A DNA stretch of 64,000 bases from Adineta ricciae. Lineage: Eukaryota > Rotifera > Eurotatoria > Adinetida > Adinetidae. A program made the position numbers and the translations under genes. The notes under the pieces are model-generated. The model was not told where the DNA came from and did not search any database. It saw nothing but the letters and a program-made list of their open reading frames with translations. The stretch is taken from contig CAJNOJ010000167.1 in NCBI GenBank assembly GCA_905250025.1, positions 168,447 to 232,446 on the forward strand. The letters run 5' to 3'. Numbering within the stretch: the stretch's first letter is position 1; every line of letters begins with the position of its first letter. Below are positions 22,686-35,162 of the stretch, piece by piece.

Positions 22686-25600
22686 ATGTCGTTCATCATC
22701 GGATATGTCGAACGTCTGATGGGCCATAGCAATCGTGATTCACAGCAAGCAAATAATCAGTATAAACATATAGTGGTTGATGTTCATTATTCTTTTCGTA
22801 TTTTCTTTTCTTTAGGACGTTAGTATCGTGGCTGCCTGTGTTGGCTATATTTTTTATTTTAACAGTTTTGGGAATCATTGCCGGAGTAGTTGTCCTGTCG
22901 TTACTTAGCTTATATTTACCGAACAAGGCAGACAATATGATCATCAATCACAACAGTAATGGTATGAGAACTACTTTTATCTATAATTTTTTCGGTCATG
23001 TTTGACTTTTTCAAGTGATAAGAACCATAGACATGGCCCTTGCTACTAGCCTGGACGTTAATAACATATTCAATGTTGGTAATTATGATTCAATCGGTAA
23101 ACAAGTATGTATCTTGCTTCATGAAGATTGTGAAATGCGTAGTCTCATTCTAGTTGGAACAATATCTTGGATATTCATCTTCAGTACTAAATGTTCAGTG
23201 GGCTGCTTTTAGTAGCAATACATTGACAGCTAGCACTAGTAAGAAGAGAAAACGAGAAATAAGGTCAGTTGATTTATTGATATTTACCTCGGTTGAAAAT
23301 AGAGTCAATGTTTTTTCTTTTGTTTAGTGATATGCCTTCATGCACCAGCGACCTTACTGGAACGAACAATAGTGCAAAAAAAAGTGCTAATCTAGGTCTC
23401 ACAATCCGTATCAACAAATGCCCAAAAAGTCAATGCAACAGTGATCATTGTGTAGAAAAATGTTTACATGCCATAAAAGTTGATATTCAAAACAAACTTG
23501 GTTCAAATCCTTTTTCATTCAGTATCACAGCAGTTGATGGAAATGTTCATTCAATTTCTAGTCAACTTTGCTCTTTCCAACAACCTGTTGCAGGTATAGA
23601 AAAAACATCTTGTTATCGGAAGAATTTTCGAAGTTGATTACTGTTGATTGAGCTCACAATTAACGTAACAATTGGTTATAGAAAAATACTTTGTTCTTGT
23701 ACATGAATTGAGTATATTCGCCGAGATAGATATCGAGCATACATTTTTCGGAAATATCTCTTTATTGAGTGATTCTTCTGTATAATAAGATGTGAATCTA
23801 CATATGCATCGTTATGTTATTTTTTTTACAAGTAAGTCTGAACATTACTGTATCATAGTATAAGCAGGAAAACAAAATAGAAGGTAGTGTGTCATTAGAA
23901 TATATAAGTATATAATGAAATGTATATTATCATATGTTCCATAGTAGTTTCATTTTCCTTTTAAAGTAATCTTTATTTTGTGTTCATTAAATATAGCACC
24001 AGCAACTTGCTTTGATGGAATTCAAAATCAAGATGAAACTGATATAGATTGTGGAGGATTAATTTGTCCACTACGATGTAATACCAGTAAAAAATGTCAA
24101 AAAATATCTGATTGTACCAAAGTAGCTTGTACTTGTGGTATATGCCAAGGTAAATACACAGAAATTTGGCAGCATACAAGATGCATTTTATTTTAAACTA
24201 AATACTACTGTTTTTGTTTCATTAGTTCCTACATGCAGCGATGGCATTCATAATCAGGATGAATCAGGCATTGACTGTGGAGGAAAAATATGTAAAAACA
24301 AATGTGCGACAAATGTAAATTGCACGATGAGCTCCGATTGTGAGTCATATGTGTGTACCAATAAGAAATGCCAAGGTTAGTTTCCCATGACCTTCAAGAT
24401 TTACATTATCTTTATACCTGTTAACTGTAAAACTAGTTAAATATTTTATTGAATAGCTGTAATATAGCCCGTATATTTCTATGGAAACTAATCTTTTTGT
24501 ACTCTACAGGAGACATAGGTAAAAGCCTCATGTCGTACAAAAACTCCCTTGTGACCAAAACTTAACACTGGCCATCGCCATAAAAAAAGATATTAACGTT
24601 TATTCTAGCACCACTCTGTAACGATTTTATACTCAATGGAGATGAAACTGGTATTGATTGCGGAGGTATGCTCTGTTCCAAGTGTTCTGCAGGGCAAAGC
24701 TGTAAAGCAACCTCGGACTGTGGCTCTGGATTGTGTGTCGATGGTACATGCAAAAGTAATAGCAATAATTCTAAGCGATCTCGAAAATGCATAATCTATT
24801 TTCACATAATATTCCAGACTCAACATGTTGCGATGGTATAAAGAATGGTATGGAAACCGATGTGGACTGTGGTGGCTCAACATGTAAACAATGTGCTGAT
24901 AATATGCACTGTTTGACAAAAACAGATTGCTCGAGCAAAAAGTGCACAAATACCATTTGTCAAGGTAAAACTAGGAAAGTAATAGCTACTGACTTAAAGC
25001 TTTTCCTCATTATTTAGTACCAACCTGTTCTGATGGGATCGTTAATCGAGATGAAACTGGTAAAGACTGTGGTGGAACTTTCTGTGCAGCGTGTCCAGAG
25101 GCTGCACCATGTACTTTTACAGCCGATTGTAACAATGTGTTATGTACAAATAGCGTCTGTCAAAGTATGTATAATGTGAACAATCGAACGTATTTCACGT
25201 ACTGTGTCTTCTGTATCTTTCATACAGCTGCAACGTGTCACGATGACTTGAAAAATGGAGCCGAGACAGACACAGACTGTGGAGGATCAACATGTGGAAA
25301 ATGTGCCGATGGTTTGGACTGCAAGATCGGAACAGACTGTACCAGTGGAGTGTGCCCGAGTGGCAAGTGTCTAGGTATGATCGTTCTGTGCGAAACAAAC
25401 AGACTCTTCTTAGTTCATGTTTTTAGCTGGGACAAACGGTGATAGTGTGAAGAATGGAGACGAAACCGATGTGGATTGTGGTGGATCAAGCGGAAAATAT
25501 TGTGGTACGGGTCAATCCTGTAAAGTCACTGGTGATTGTGACAAAGCAGCATGTCTAGACGAAAAATGTGCAGGTAGTGTACGTATGCCTACTACAAACA

Positions 25601-26377
25601 TGAGATCTATTTCTTCTGAGTAGCTGCAACGTGTTCTGATAACATCATGAATGGTCTTGAGACAGCTAAGGATTGTGGAGGGTCAACATGTGGAAAATGT
25701 GCCGATGGTTTGGACTGCAAGGTCGGAACAGACTGTACCAGTGGAGTATGTCCGAGTGGCAAGTGTCTAGGTATGATCGTTCTGTGCAAAACGAACAGAC
25801 TCTTCTCAGTTCATGTTTTCAGCTGCTACAAACGGTGATGGTGTGAAGAATGGAGATGAAACAGGTGTGGATTGTGGTGGAACAAGCGGAAAATATTGTG
25901 GTATGGGTATATCCTGTAAAGTCACTGGTGATTGCGACAAAGCCGCATGTCTAGATGAAAAATGTGCAGGTAATGGACCTATAACCTCGAGAAACATAGT
26001 ATCTCTTTCTTCTGAGTAGCTGCAACGTGTTCTGATAACATCATGAATGGTCTTGAGACAGCTAAAGATTGTGGAGGAACAACATGTGGAAAATGTGCCA
26101 ATGGTTTGGACTGCAAGGTCGGAACAGACTGCACCAGTGGAGTATGTCCGAGTGGCAAGTGTCTAGGTATGATCGTTCTGTGCGAAACAAACAGACTCTT
26201 CTTAGTTCATGTTTTTAGCTGCGACAAACGGTGATAGTGTGAAGAATGGAGACGAAACCGATGTGGATTGTGGTGGAACAAGCGGAAAATATTGTGGTAC
26301 GGGCCAATCCTGTAAAGTCACGGCGGACTGTAACAGTGGCTCGAATAATCTTTTATGTGTTAATAATATTTGTGGCA
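22686..26377 (+). CDS. Membrane-anchored Cys-repeat protein, allele B, 5' exons
   Basis: Exons by GT-AG and frame: 22686-22759, 22816-22961, 23016-23104, 23154-23263, 23328-23593, 23997-24149, 24226-24375, a 9-nt candidate 24510-24518, 24609-24755, 24818-24964, 25018-25164, 25228-25374, 25427-25573, 25624-25770, 25823-25969, 26020-26166, 26219-26377. The first 25 residues are polar, followed by a strong transmembrane helix (about residues 30-57), so this is a type II protein with a large ectodomain. After a linker come 11 repeats of about 49 residues, pattern C-x5-NG-x-ETD-x-DCGG-x2-C-x2-C, one per exon, all with phase-1 borders. The last exon ends at a GTAAGT donor in phase 1, which fits the FG-GAP exon found in both alleles further on; if not spliced it stops soon after 26377. 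Receptor or adhesion role is inferred. Confidence 0.8.
25228..26377 (+). repeat. Three tandem copies of a 396-bp two-exon unit
   Basis: Units begin at 25228, 25624 and 26020. Each has an A-type exon (8 Cys, ATC-start) and a B-type exon (6 Cys), with near-identical introns of about 52 bp that begin GTATGATCGTTCTGTGC after the A exon. Allele A has one such unit (36393-36750). Confidence 0.9.
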
Positions 26378-27128
26378 GTAAGTGTGATGAATTCGTTCAG
26401 TTTTAGAAATTTCGCTGACGGCCGGAGGCCTGATATCTGTTTTATTTTGTTGCGTTTGTTGACTATAGAGATGTATTGTATTGTGAGTTTGTAGCAGGTG
26501 ATGTATAACTATGAATAGGTACAGTCTCAGGACAGAGTTATTAGAAAACGCAGCGGAGCAGTTGTAAGTGTTTTGATTTTATCCGAGCTGTGAAACCCAA
26601 GGAAGGATAGCCCTCAATGCATAGGAAAAGTTGATAGTGTTGTAACAAATTCTGGTGTAAACTGTGAGATGTCATAGATGTATTTTTTAGTTGGCCCAAA
26701 GAAATAATACCTGTAGTGTACTTTCCTCATCTTTATATAGTCCTAGGGACATGCAGTGTCACGCTACAGGAAAATGCCAAAGTCTCTAAAGTTACATATA
26801 ATATCTGCTTCTCCATATATGAGAGAAGGAAGATGGAGAAGAGGAAGAGAAAGAGAGAAAACGAAAGGAGAGAAGAAGTGGTGTACAATCATGTATTGTC
26901 TCAGACAGAAAAAAACATGGTGTTGTTAACAGGTTTATATCTAAACAATTTGAGTCTGTATTACTTGCGTTACGTGCTTTTCACGCATTATTGTGGTTTT
27001 TATACGAAAGTAATTCTGTTGAAGATTTAACATTGAGTCCAAATATTTTGAAAAGCGTAGGATCACCTTTCACGACGTTTTTATTATGCTGGTTGAAAAT
27101 TGCTGTATAAGTTTGTTACTAAGTAATA
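26378..27128. other. Downstream intronic or 3' sequence shared by both alleles
   Basis: Aligns with 36751-37490. Contains a purine-rich run (about 26820-26880, GAGAAGGAAGATGGAGAAGA type). Alignment to allele A stops near 27128. Confidence 0.5.
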
Positions 27129-29143
27129 ATAAACAACAAGTAACGCTCATCCTTTGGATTCGCTGACCCTTTTCTGAAAGACTTTTCCGAATGCTGAACA
27201 CATTCAAAGACTTCGAAAGAGAAAAAACGCACTGCGATTGCTACTGGTGCTCAGCTGAATCATGGTACTATGTCACACACTAGAATAAATAGGATACAGA
27301 GGTCTTTCTAGGAATCAGACCGATTAGCCATTTGTCAGTGGATAATTCTCCAGCACTAACTATGTTGACTGAAAAATTCATCGCTCAACGGCTAGTCAGT
27401 CGGCCACTCACGGCCAACCATTGACCTTTGTCATCTGTTTTTCTATTTTCACATCACGCGCATGGAAATTTTCATAAATGCTTTACTAAGTCACTCATAG
27501 ACGGACGATACACAGTAGACTACTAGAAAAGTGTCAACATTCGCCTGTGTCTTCCAGCGGTAATCCGATTCTTTTCTCTCCTGTCAACAAAATGATACCT
27601 TGACGAATATTTTCATTGAGGAATATCCATTCGTCAAATCCCTTTCAAAATTATCTGAAATCTAGCAAGGTTATTCTAAGCGTGCACTTTAGGATTAATC
27701 TAGCATTTAAACGCCTAGTCGTACGTCGACCTCCCTCCGGTCGGTCACTCACGACTAGCCGTTGATGCACATGATCAGTTTTCATAGTTTTTCCGTATAA
27801 AGAAGTAGCTCGTTCATACTGAGTCGATCTCTGATCGAAGTTATCAAAGCCCTTCGTAACTGTGTAGTTTACAGTACATATTCTATTGCTCTGTTCAATT
27901 TGAAGTGCTGATAATGTGCAATCCCTATTCTCGAAGCTCGAAAACGCATAAATTATGTGCGTTCAAAAACCGTTGACTTTCGTTCAGACAGTGATAAATC
28001 TCATCTTCCAAGTAATTTTCAAAATAAACGTCTAGCCGTTCGTCGACCTCCCTCCGGTCGGTCACTCACGGCTAGCCGTTGCCATACTGTCTCTCTTATT
28101 CCTTTCGCCTTCGAACGACTTTCAAACTGAACGATTGGGTTTTCTTTTATTGTCGCTTCTGCAGTCATGATCTTCTATTCATTCGACTACCCAAAGAAAC
28201 TAGATAAGAAATTCTTATTGTATGATTTGCTTCGAAACGAACATCTTTCATAGCGCTGCAGGTGTTCAGAATACTGTTTCTACAGTCCACGCGTCTGTAA
28301 TTACTAAGATGGAACTCCACCGACGGGTATATCACTTTGCGAACCACTTCTACTAAATTACCATGAAAGAGCATGATCTATGTAGCCTACAAAGCAAAGA
28401 TGATACTAAGCTCATATCACTTTTTCGCATTTCCTGAATTAGAAACATCATTACGTACAATGCATTAGATCTTTTCGTGTAAGTTCTTGAGCTACTATCT
28501 TTGCACACATGACGTCCGTGAATGGCGTTCAACTCACCATCTTCTACAGAAGATTTTAGAACAGGTAAAGAAAAACATCTCCTTTGTAAAGAGGAAGGAA
28601 CAAGCCCAAGCTCAGCGAATAAGACGAAATTCACCCTCAAATTCGAATTTTCCGACGTCAGAAATCCTTCGGTCTACTCTCACAATGGATGTTAATAAGT
28701 CGTGGCTAGTTAATGAAAAATTAATAATTAATTTGGCAACACTAACGTCGGATTCGAGATCCTCGAGCCTGATTACCCTTCGGTCGACCCTTACTCGACA
28801 TCCAAGAAAATTTTCATTACTTAATTAGCTAATTAGCTAATGAGCTGATTGGAACTTCGAGAAACTAACCTCGGATTCGTGATCCTCGACCCCGATTACC
28901 TGTCATCAGTCATTTTCTAATCATGTTGGTTAAGTTTTCATTGATTTATGAAATGCTGCAATCTGATTGGATTATGCAAACAAACAAACAAACTTATTGC
29001 ATTTTAGTGGCCTGATTTATGACGCTATAACCCTTTCTTTCAGAAAAGGGAATAACTAAGCAGAAACTGAGGAAATACTTGTGAAGACGGAAGAAATTTA
29101 GAATTTTCAGTAGAAAAAATTAAATGTCTTCTTAGAAGCTTCT
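27129..29143. repeat. Allele-B-only block with spaced GC-rich hairpin repeats
   Basis: About 2 kb with no counterpart in allele A, ending at an assembly joint. A core around CTCCCTCCGGTCGGTCACTC, able to fold as CGACC-TCCCTCC-GGTCG, occurs at 27714-27764 and 28028-28081, with a diverged copy at 27384-27420; spacing is about 320-340 bp. A second pair (GGATTCG-x-GATCCTCGA) lies near 28750 and 28871. Two overlapping minus frames (28165-28374, 28353-28640) are not recognised. It could be part of an inserted repeat element whose far end was not assembled. Confidence 0.45.
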
Positions 29144-29144
29144 N
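29144..29144. other. Assembly joint (single N)
   Basis: Left of the N is the allele-B repeat block; right of it the ART N-terminal region of allele A starts abruptly, equivalent to B position 16183. Confidence 0.8.
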
Positions 29145-29525
29145 GTATTTTTTAATTTGAATGAAAAACGGTGATGCGCAGTCGAAATAATCAGTAGATG
29201 AAGATTTTGAAATAATGGGAGCGCCCATAAAACGTTCCATTCGTACATTTTTGTTTTTGCTCTTATGCATCGCTGTTTGAGTCTCACCTATCAGGCGATT
29301 AGTGTTGAGCGATTGATAACTACGATTATAAATAGTATTACTATTCATCGGCACGACTTGTGGCTGGATTCTTTGGTACGTTTCTGTCACGGTCGAATTT
29401 CCCATGCAAGGAATATAACGCACTTGTATTGGCAAGAGTTGAGGAGATGACCCCCAAACTACCTCCCAACACTGTACAGCATTTTGCGACCAATGATTTG
29501 GCATTGAAAATCGAGAATCTGCCAT
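29145..29525 (-). CDS. ADP-ribosyltransferase, allele A, N-terminal part
   Basis: Starts with ATG at 29525 and encodes about 127 residues matching the N-terminus of the 15277-16563 gene (WSQNAVQCWEV, VRYIPC, MERFMGAPIISKSS), with about ten substitutions, then runs into the N. Together with 3663-4031 it represents the second allele; about 315 bp between the two pieces are absent from the scaffold. Confidence 0.8.
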
Positions 29526-32500
29526 AATAACTATTATTCTTTCTAATTACTTCTACAATGAAAAAAACCGTAACAAATAGTATAAAGCTTTGCACAAACG
29601 ATTTTTTCCTCGAATTGTTTCGATCTATTTTGACACTCCGAAGAAAATGATTTAATGCTCGTTAAGTCTCTTTTAAAAACAAAAATTAATCATTCTGGTT
29701 ATTAGAGGCACATTTTCACACCGATGGATGTATTTTTCAACACTGTCATCTCATTGTCTGTAGATTGCTGATTAAGCATTTCGAAATATGATGTAAATAA
29801 TAAAACGAACATGTTAGTGAAGCACTTCAAATATACCAATCACGAGATAAGCCATTTCAAGAAAACATAATTTTTATTCTATGATTTTGTAAGAATGAAT
29901 AAGCTTTTGATTCATCTTTGTCATTCATGTAAACTATTGACAATTCGGTATTGAAGAGATTTTAAAATATGTGTGCTATGAAAAGGGTTATATTATTATT
30001 TTTTATTAATTATAAAACATCTTTCTAATCTTAACTTATTATTAACATTCGAAAACCGAAAAAATTGGACTTTATTTTAACATAAAGCACTGAATATCAT
30101 CGAACAAGTGATTTCAGAGAAAATGACAAGTTGGTTGAAAATATATACTCTTCAGAAGTGGCAAAAATTCAGGAAAAATATTCAGTTAAATAGAGTATTT
30201 ATTCTAGGCCCATAGAAATTTTCATGTGGACATGGCTTATGCTTGTCTCTTAATTTAGTACTAACGCTCAGACAAGCTACTTGTAAAAATTCGATGACAC
30301 ACGATAAATAGCAGCCTCTGTGTTTCGTGTATATTTTTCGTTTGTTCTTAATTTCCTTTTTAACGACTTGTCTTTTGATTCTCTGCGAAACAGGGTGGTT
30401 CCTTCTGTGATAGAAAGACAAATAACTTTTCAAGATCTTAACAGTTCCATTAATCTCAAGGTAGCTCAACATTGATACAAAGTCGCACGAAATAACAACT
30501 GTATTAGTCTATCGATTTCATCTAATCGTCAGAGAACTATTCGAATGAAAAAAAAACTATATAAAAGATAAACAATTCGTACTACCATTTGTACTCGGAA
30601 ATTCTCCAAAGTGACATCGCCATTCGCATAATGCTATTTCATGCGTCCACAGTCTTACAAAACAGCGGGACACTAATTCGTTGCGAATAACTATCATCGC
30701 TTCGTCACTTTTAAACATGTCTGCCATTGTCTAACGGAATGATGCATATTGTTAAATAAGGTAAGATAATTAATAAATCTCAAGTCGACTTATATCGTTT
30801 AACTTTTTATAAGAAAAGATATTACCCTCAAGCTATTGCAAAGCCTTCCGTACCTTTTTACGAAAAGATCATTTTCAGACTCGATAAGATTTAATTTGTC
30901 AACTTAGAAAAGGGAAAATCTCACTGATCGATGTTACCCACTCCTTTTTGAACTTCACACAAGTATACATACGAACTATGTTCCTCGTATAACCCTCCTT
31001 TTAATCGAGAGAACAACGAGCAATATTGCTTTCCAAAAAATCGTTATACACAAAACTAAATGATTACTATATTCGAAACGTCTTCAATTGAAATTTCCAG
31101 AATAATCCTTTCGAAAACGTGTCCTTGATGGAGTAGATCGTGTCAATGGCTGTATAGACAGACTGATAAATAATATTATTAGCTCAATAATTTTTACATC
31201 AATACTGGAAGAAACTAAGTCATCAAATAATATACATTATCGATAAGCATAAATAAAATTTCTATCACTTTATATTCTACTGCTATCTCATTGTATATCT
31301 GAGTTTTGAAATCTTGCAAGAAACATAATTGAGAATGTGTTAAAGAAAACTATATTCATAGTTACCATAGGATAAAAATTAACGAAGACTTGTGTGCACA
31401 TCGAAAGCTATAGTTTATGTCAATCAAAAGTGTAACATCAGCAAAATAGAGTAATGATGTGGCAATATTACTATGCTCTTCAGTTAACAGTTAAATATAT
31501 GTAATTGCTTATTCATAATTTACTGCTGTTCTGCTTGAATAGAGAAGAGAATAAGAGAGAATAAATAATCGAAACTGACATTTTCGTTTGGTCTTTAGAG
31601 TGTAAAATGAAAGAACGAGTATGTAGCAAGTGAAAATAATATTGCGCATGATATTTACACACTAACGGTAATCGCTTATTGGACAGTATGTCAATGAGCA
31701 TTTATTAATGATTCATGCATTTCAACATTCTTGTCACACACTAATGGATGAAAAAAAAAACATTTTAAAGAAAATATATCGACGAAAGGAGAAAGAACAA
31801 CGAAAACATGCACAAATCAAACCTTTGATACATCAATCTTTTTGCGTTTCTGTTTCTTCGTTGCATGCTCTCCCATATAATTATGCAATCGAGTGATATA
31901 ACTATTAGTAAAGTCTTCACCTGAGAGACGAATTTTAATCTCTTTATTGGAAAAACGATATAGAAAAGTAGGTGAAGAAGAGGCGCCTATTACAAATGTG
32001 TGTCTATACATATCTCTAACATATTTACCCACCAAAGAAAAAAAAACATTTACAGTTTTCTCGAAACTGTTCGAAATTTAGAACAAGTTTTGGTGATATT
32101 TAATTATCACCTCATAGTGAGAATAAAGTACGTTGATCAACTGAGCATAATTGAAGATTTCAAGAGTTAAATATGTTAGTGAATAGGAAAATAGTATAAA
32201 TGACCATAAACGTGAGTACAAGCAAAATACGCTTGTGAAACAGTATTTCAATGATTTTTCGATCATATCTATTTTGAAGGGTTCATATAAAAAAGTATTC
32301 CATTTATTCGTTGATAAAAAACCACAAATTTTATCATCAAATATGAAGTAAAGCGATTTAAACATACGAATGAGGGAATAGACTTCGCTCATCAAAGAGA
32401 GATTTGGTCGACTGTGAAGCAATTTTATCAAACGGTAATCAGTTATATCAATATAATAATGCGTTGCAAGTGTAAAATGAAAGAGATCTATTACAGTTGT

Positions 32501-34902
32501 TTCTTCACTGATTTGTTTGATTACACTGCTTGGTAAAAGGATATCTTTTGATCATTCCATATGGAAATTTCAAAACCAAATAGATACTGAAAGAAACTGG
32601 TAAATTAGAAAGAAAATGAAATATTAGTGAATTAGATTAAGCTCTTTTACTATCAATTAGATAGGAGCAAAAACGATACTTCTCTCGAAGTGATTCAAAT
32701 CGTACGTTGCGGACTAATGCCTTATCACTCAAATGACGTACTTAGCTGATAGCTGATGCGTCAAATAGGTGACAACAGATATTCATGAGTGATTGATTTT
32801 TAGTTTCTTTCATTACTTTCCTTTCTAGTGAAAGTTATGTTTGAATAGAAAAAGAATTTATTTTTCAATCATTCACGTTCATCATTCTTTTGTGTGTAAT
32901 TTATACTGAAAAAAAAAATTTTGTACATATACTGGTGCGCGTAGTTTTACCATCATTCACTGTAGTTGCATACTCTGTAGATAGGTAGAAGAAAAACGAT
33001 TTGTTTTCTGCGAATCAACAATGAAATTTCTAATCATTACTGACAGTCACGGAAAAAAGATAGCTTCGTATTTATCAAAATTACCATATACAGTAAATAT
33101 TAAGTAAAGTCCTGGTTTAAAGTTCGTGGATAATTAACAAAAGAATCTATCATTATAATTCAAGAGATAATTTTCTTTCTTAAGCACAGCTATGTTCAAC
33201 TGAATCGCTCTGGATCTACTGCAATGTGTTTCAATGCTTTTTTTTGAAAACAATACGAAAATTTCGAACTGTACAAGAATTAATGAATAATACTGAATCT
33301 TACAATGAGCAATTGAATCGATTATCTTATGAAAAGAATTTTAAAGTATTAAATTTGATCGGTGTGTGGCTAGAACCACGAAACTAAGAAATTTGTGAAA
33401 ATGAATTCCCATCCACAAAGACTAGTGCATTCCATGCAGAAGTTAATTTTTGAGTCGAACCGTGATATTTTTATTTATGGGAAAACGACAGGCAAAAGGT
33501 TTTATTTGATCTTTATTTGTCATTTATACATGTATATGCGTCGTTATATCACAGTCGGCACGCAACTTCTCTGCGCTAAATGACTTTATGTCCATACAAA
33601 ACAGTCTGCTCGACGCAGAATTTGATTCTGTATCGGACGGTGCCGCTTTTATTCACGGAAAAACGTTCAGGACAGAACTTACGTCGATTTTTATTTTTTA
33701 TTCTATACGTAAATATATAAAAGAAAAATTCTCAGGAAAATTTTCCATTCGTTTTTCCGTGAATAACAATATCATGATTCGACTCAAAAATAAAATTCTG
33801 ATTTGAATGCACTAGTTTCATGGTACTAGCTTCACATCGATAAGTAAGTTTTTTAGCAGTAATATTTTGAATTCATTTCTGGAGCAGTGAAGCCTAAGTT
33901 TCTATGCGGTCAAATTTCAAATCTGTTTACCTACGTGTTTTCATACTCTTCGTTTTTTTTAGGGAACGTCTTTTAAGGACAATTTCATAGACTCTCATCG
34001 CGATTATCAACACGAGAACCAAGATACTTCTGTTCAGCTCATTCTCATTATATTTAGATTTTTCTACCATTTATGTGTATTACTCAATGATTTACTGTTT
34101 GTGTCTTTTGCTTTGATCTAAATAAACTTCATTGAACTCGTCACCTTATATTTTATGCTAATTGTTTACTAACATCTTTCTAGCATAGTTGAATACAAAG
34201 AGATAAACGAAGAAACATTTCGTTGCAGGCACGATATTAGATTTGGTTCTAAACAACAAGAAATATACAATACTTTTTACATATACATACACTAAAAATC
34301 CAATGTATACAATAAGCTCGATATGTTTTTGAAAATGTGAAAAAGCTAATATGAAATCATCTCTTATGCTTCAGGAACGATATGCTTGTTTAAGAAAAGT
34401 ATTAATATTCCTGGTTTCAAGCCAAGCTAAAATCTGTGATTTAATTTTTAAGGTGTGCACTCAATAGAAAAGGTGACAGAAAAAGTCATTATATGAAACT
34501 CTCTGCATCCACAACAAAAGCATCGCGAAAAAATCAATCACTAAATCAAAATTTCTAAATAGGAGCTTGATTAGGCATTTGGTTCTATAAACTGATTTCA
34601 CGTAAGCTGAACACAGTCGAGCCTCCTAGCACACTATTCTCCAACAGCTGTACAAAATATTATTTTACTATTCCTTCTTTTAAGTTTGAGACATAAAAAT
34701 GGCCATACATTTAGTAGTGATATTGTCACAATGCTGATAGATACAGTGTAGTATATTATTTCACTGAGAGAAATGTTATTGAAAACAGAAGAATATTTAC
34801 TAAAATGAATTATCCACAATATTCATCGTAGTGTCTGAAGTCTAATAACAGGTACTTTTGCACTTGTTGAAAATTTGTCCTCAAAGTGATTGTGGCAAAT
34901 GA
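29526..34902. other. Gene-poor 5 kb, allele A copy
   Basis: Counterpart of 16564-21636, colinear throughout. No supported gene. It holds the longer palindromic element at 33355-33845. Confidence 0.6.
33355..33845. mobile_element. Palindromic MITE-like element, allele A (longer form)
   Basis: The left end TTGATCGGTGTGTGGCTAGA and right end (33811-33845) are inverted copies. Inner arms also pair: TTTTTGAGTCGAACCGTGAT near 33450 against its inverse near 33770-33795. A further diverged copy of the inner unit lies in the centre (about 33618-33670). Non-coding. Confidence 0.65.
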
Positions 34903-34903
34903 N
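34903..34903. other. Assembly joint skipping about 2.1 kb
   Basis: Left side equals B 21636, right side equals B about 23745. The intervening B sequence (with the transmembrane and linker exons) is missing in allele A here, by gap or real deletion. Confidence 0.8.
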
Positions 34904-35162
34904 TCTTTCAGAAATATCTCTTTATTGAGTGATTATTCTGTATAATACGATGTGAAGCTACATATACATCGTTATGTTATTTTTTTTACCAGTAAATCTG
35001 AACATTACTATATCATAGTATAAACAGAAAAGCAAAATATAAGGTGGCGTGTCAATATAATATGTAAGTATATAATGAAATGTATATTATTATATGTTCC
35101 ATAGTAGTTTCATTTTCATTTTCCTTTCAAAGTAATCTTTATTTTGTATTCATTAAATATAG

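Noticed and set aside
24562-24956. Minus-strand frames of up to 114 codons over the Cys-repeat exons
   Set aside because: They are antisense shadows of the repeat exons and recur only because the exons do.
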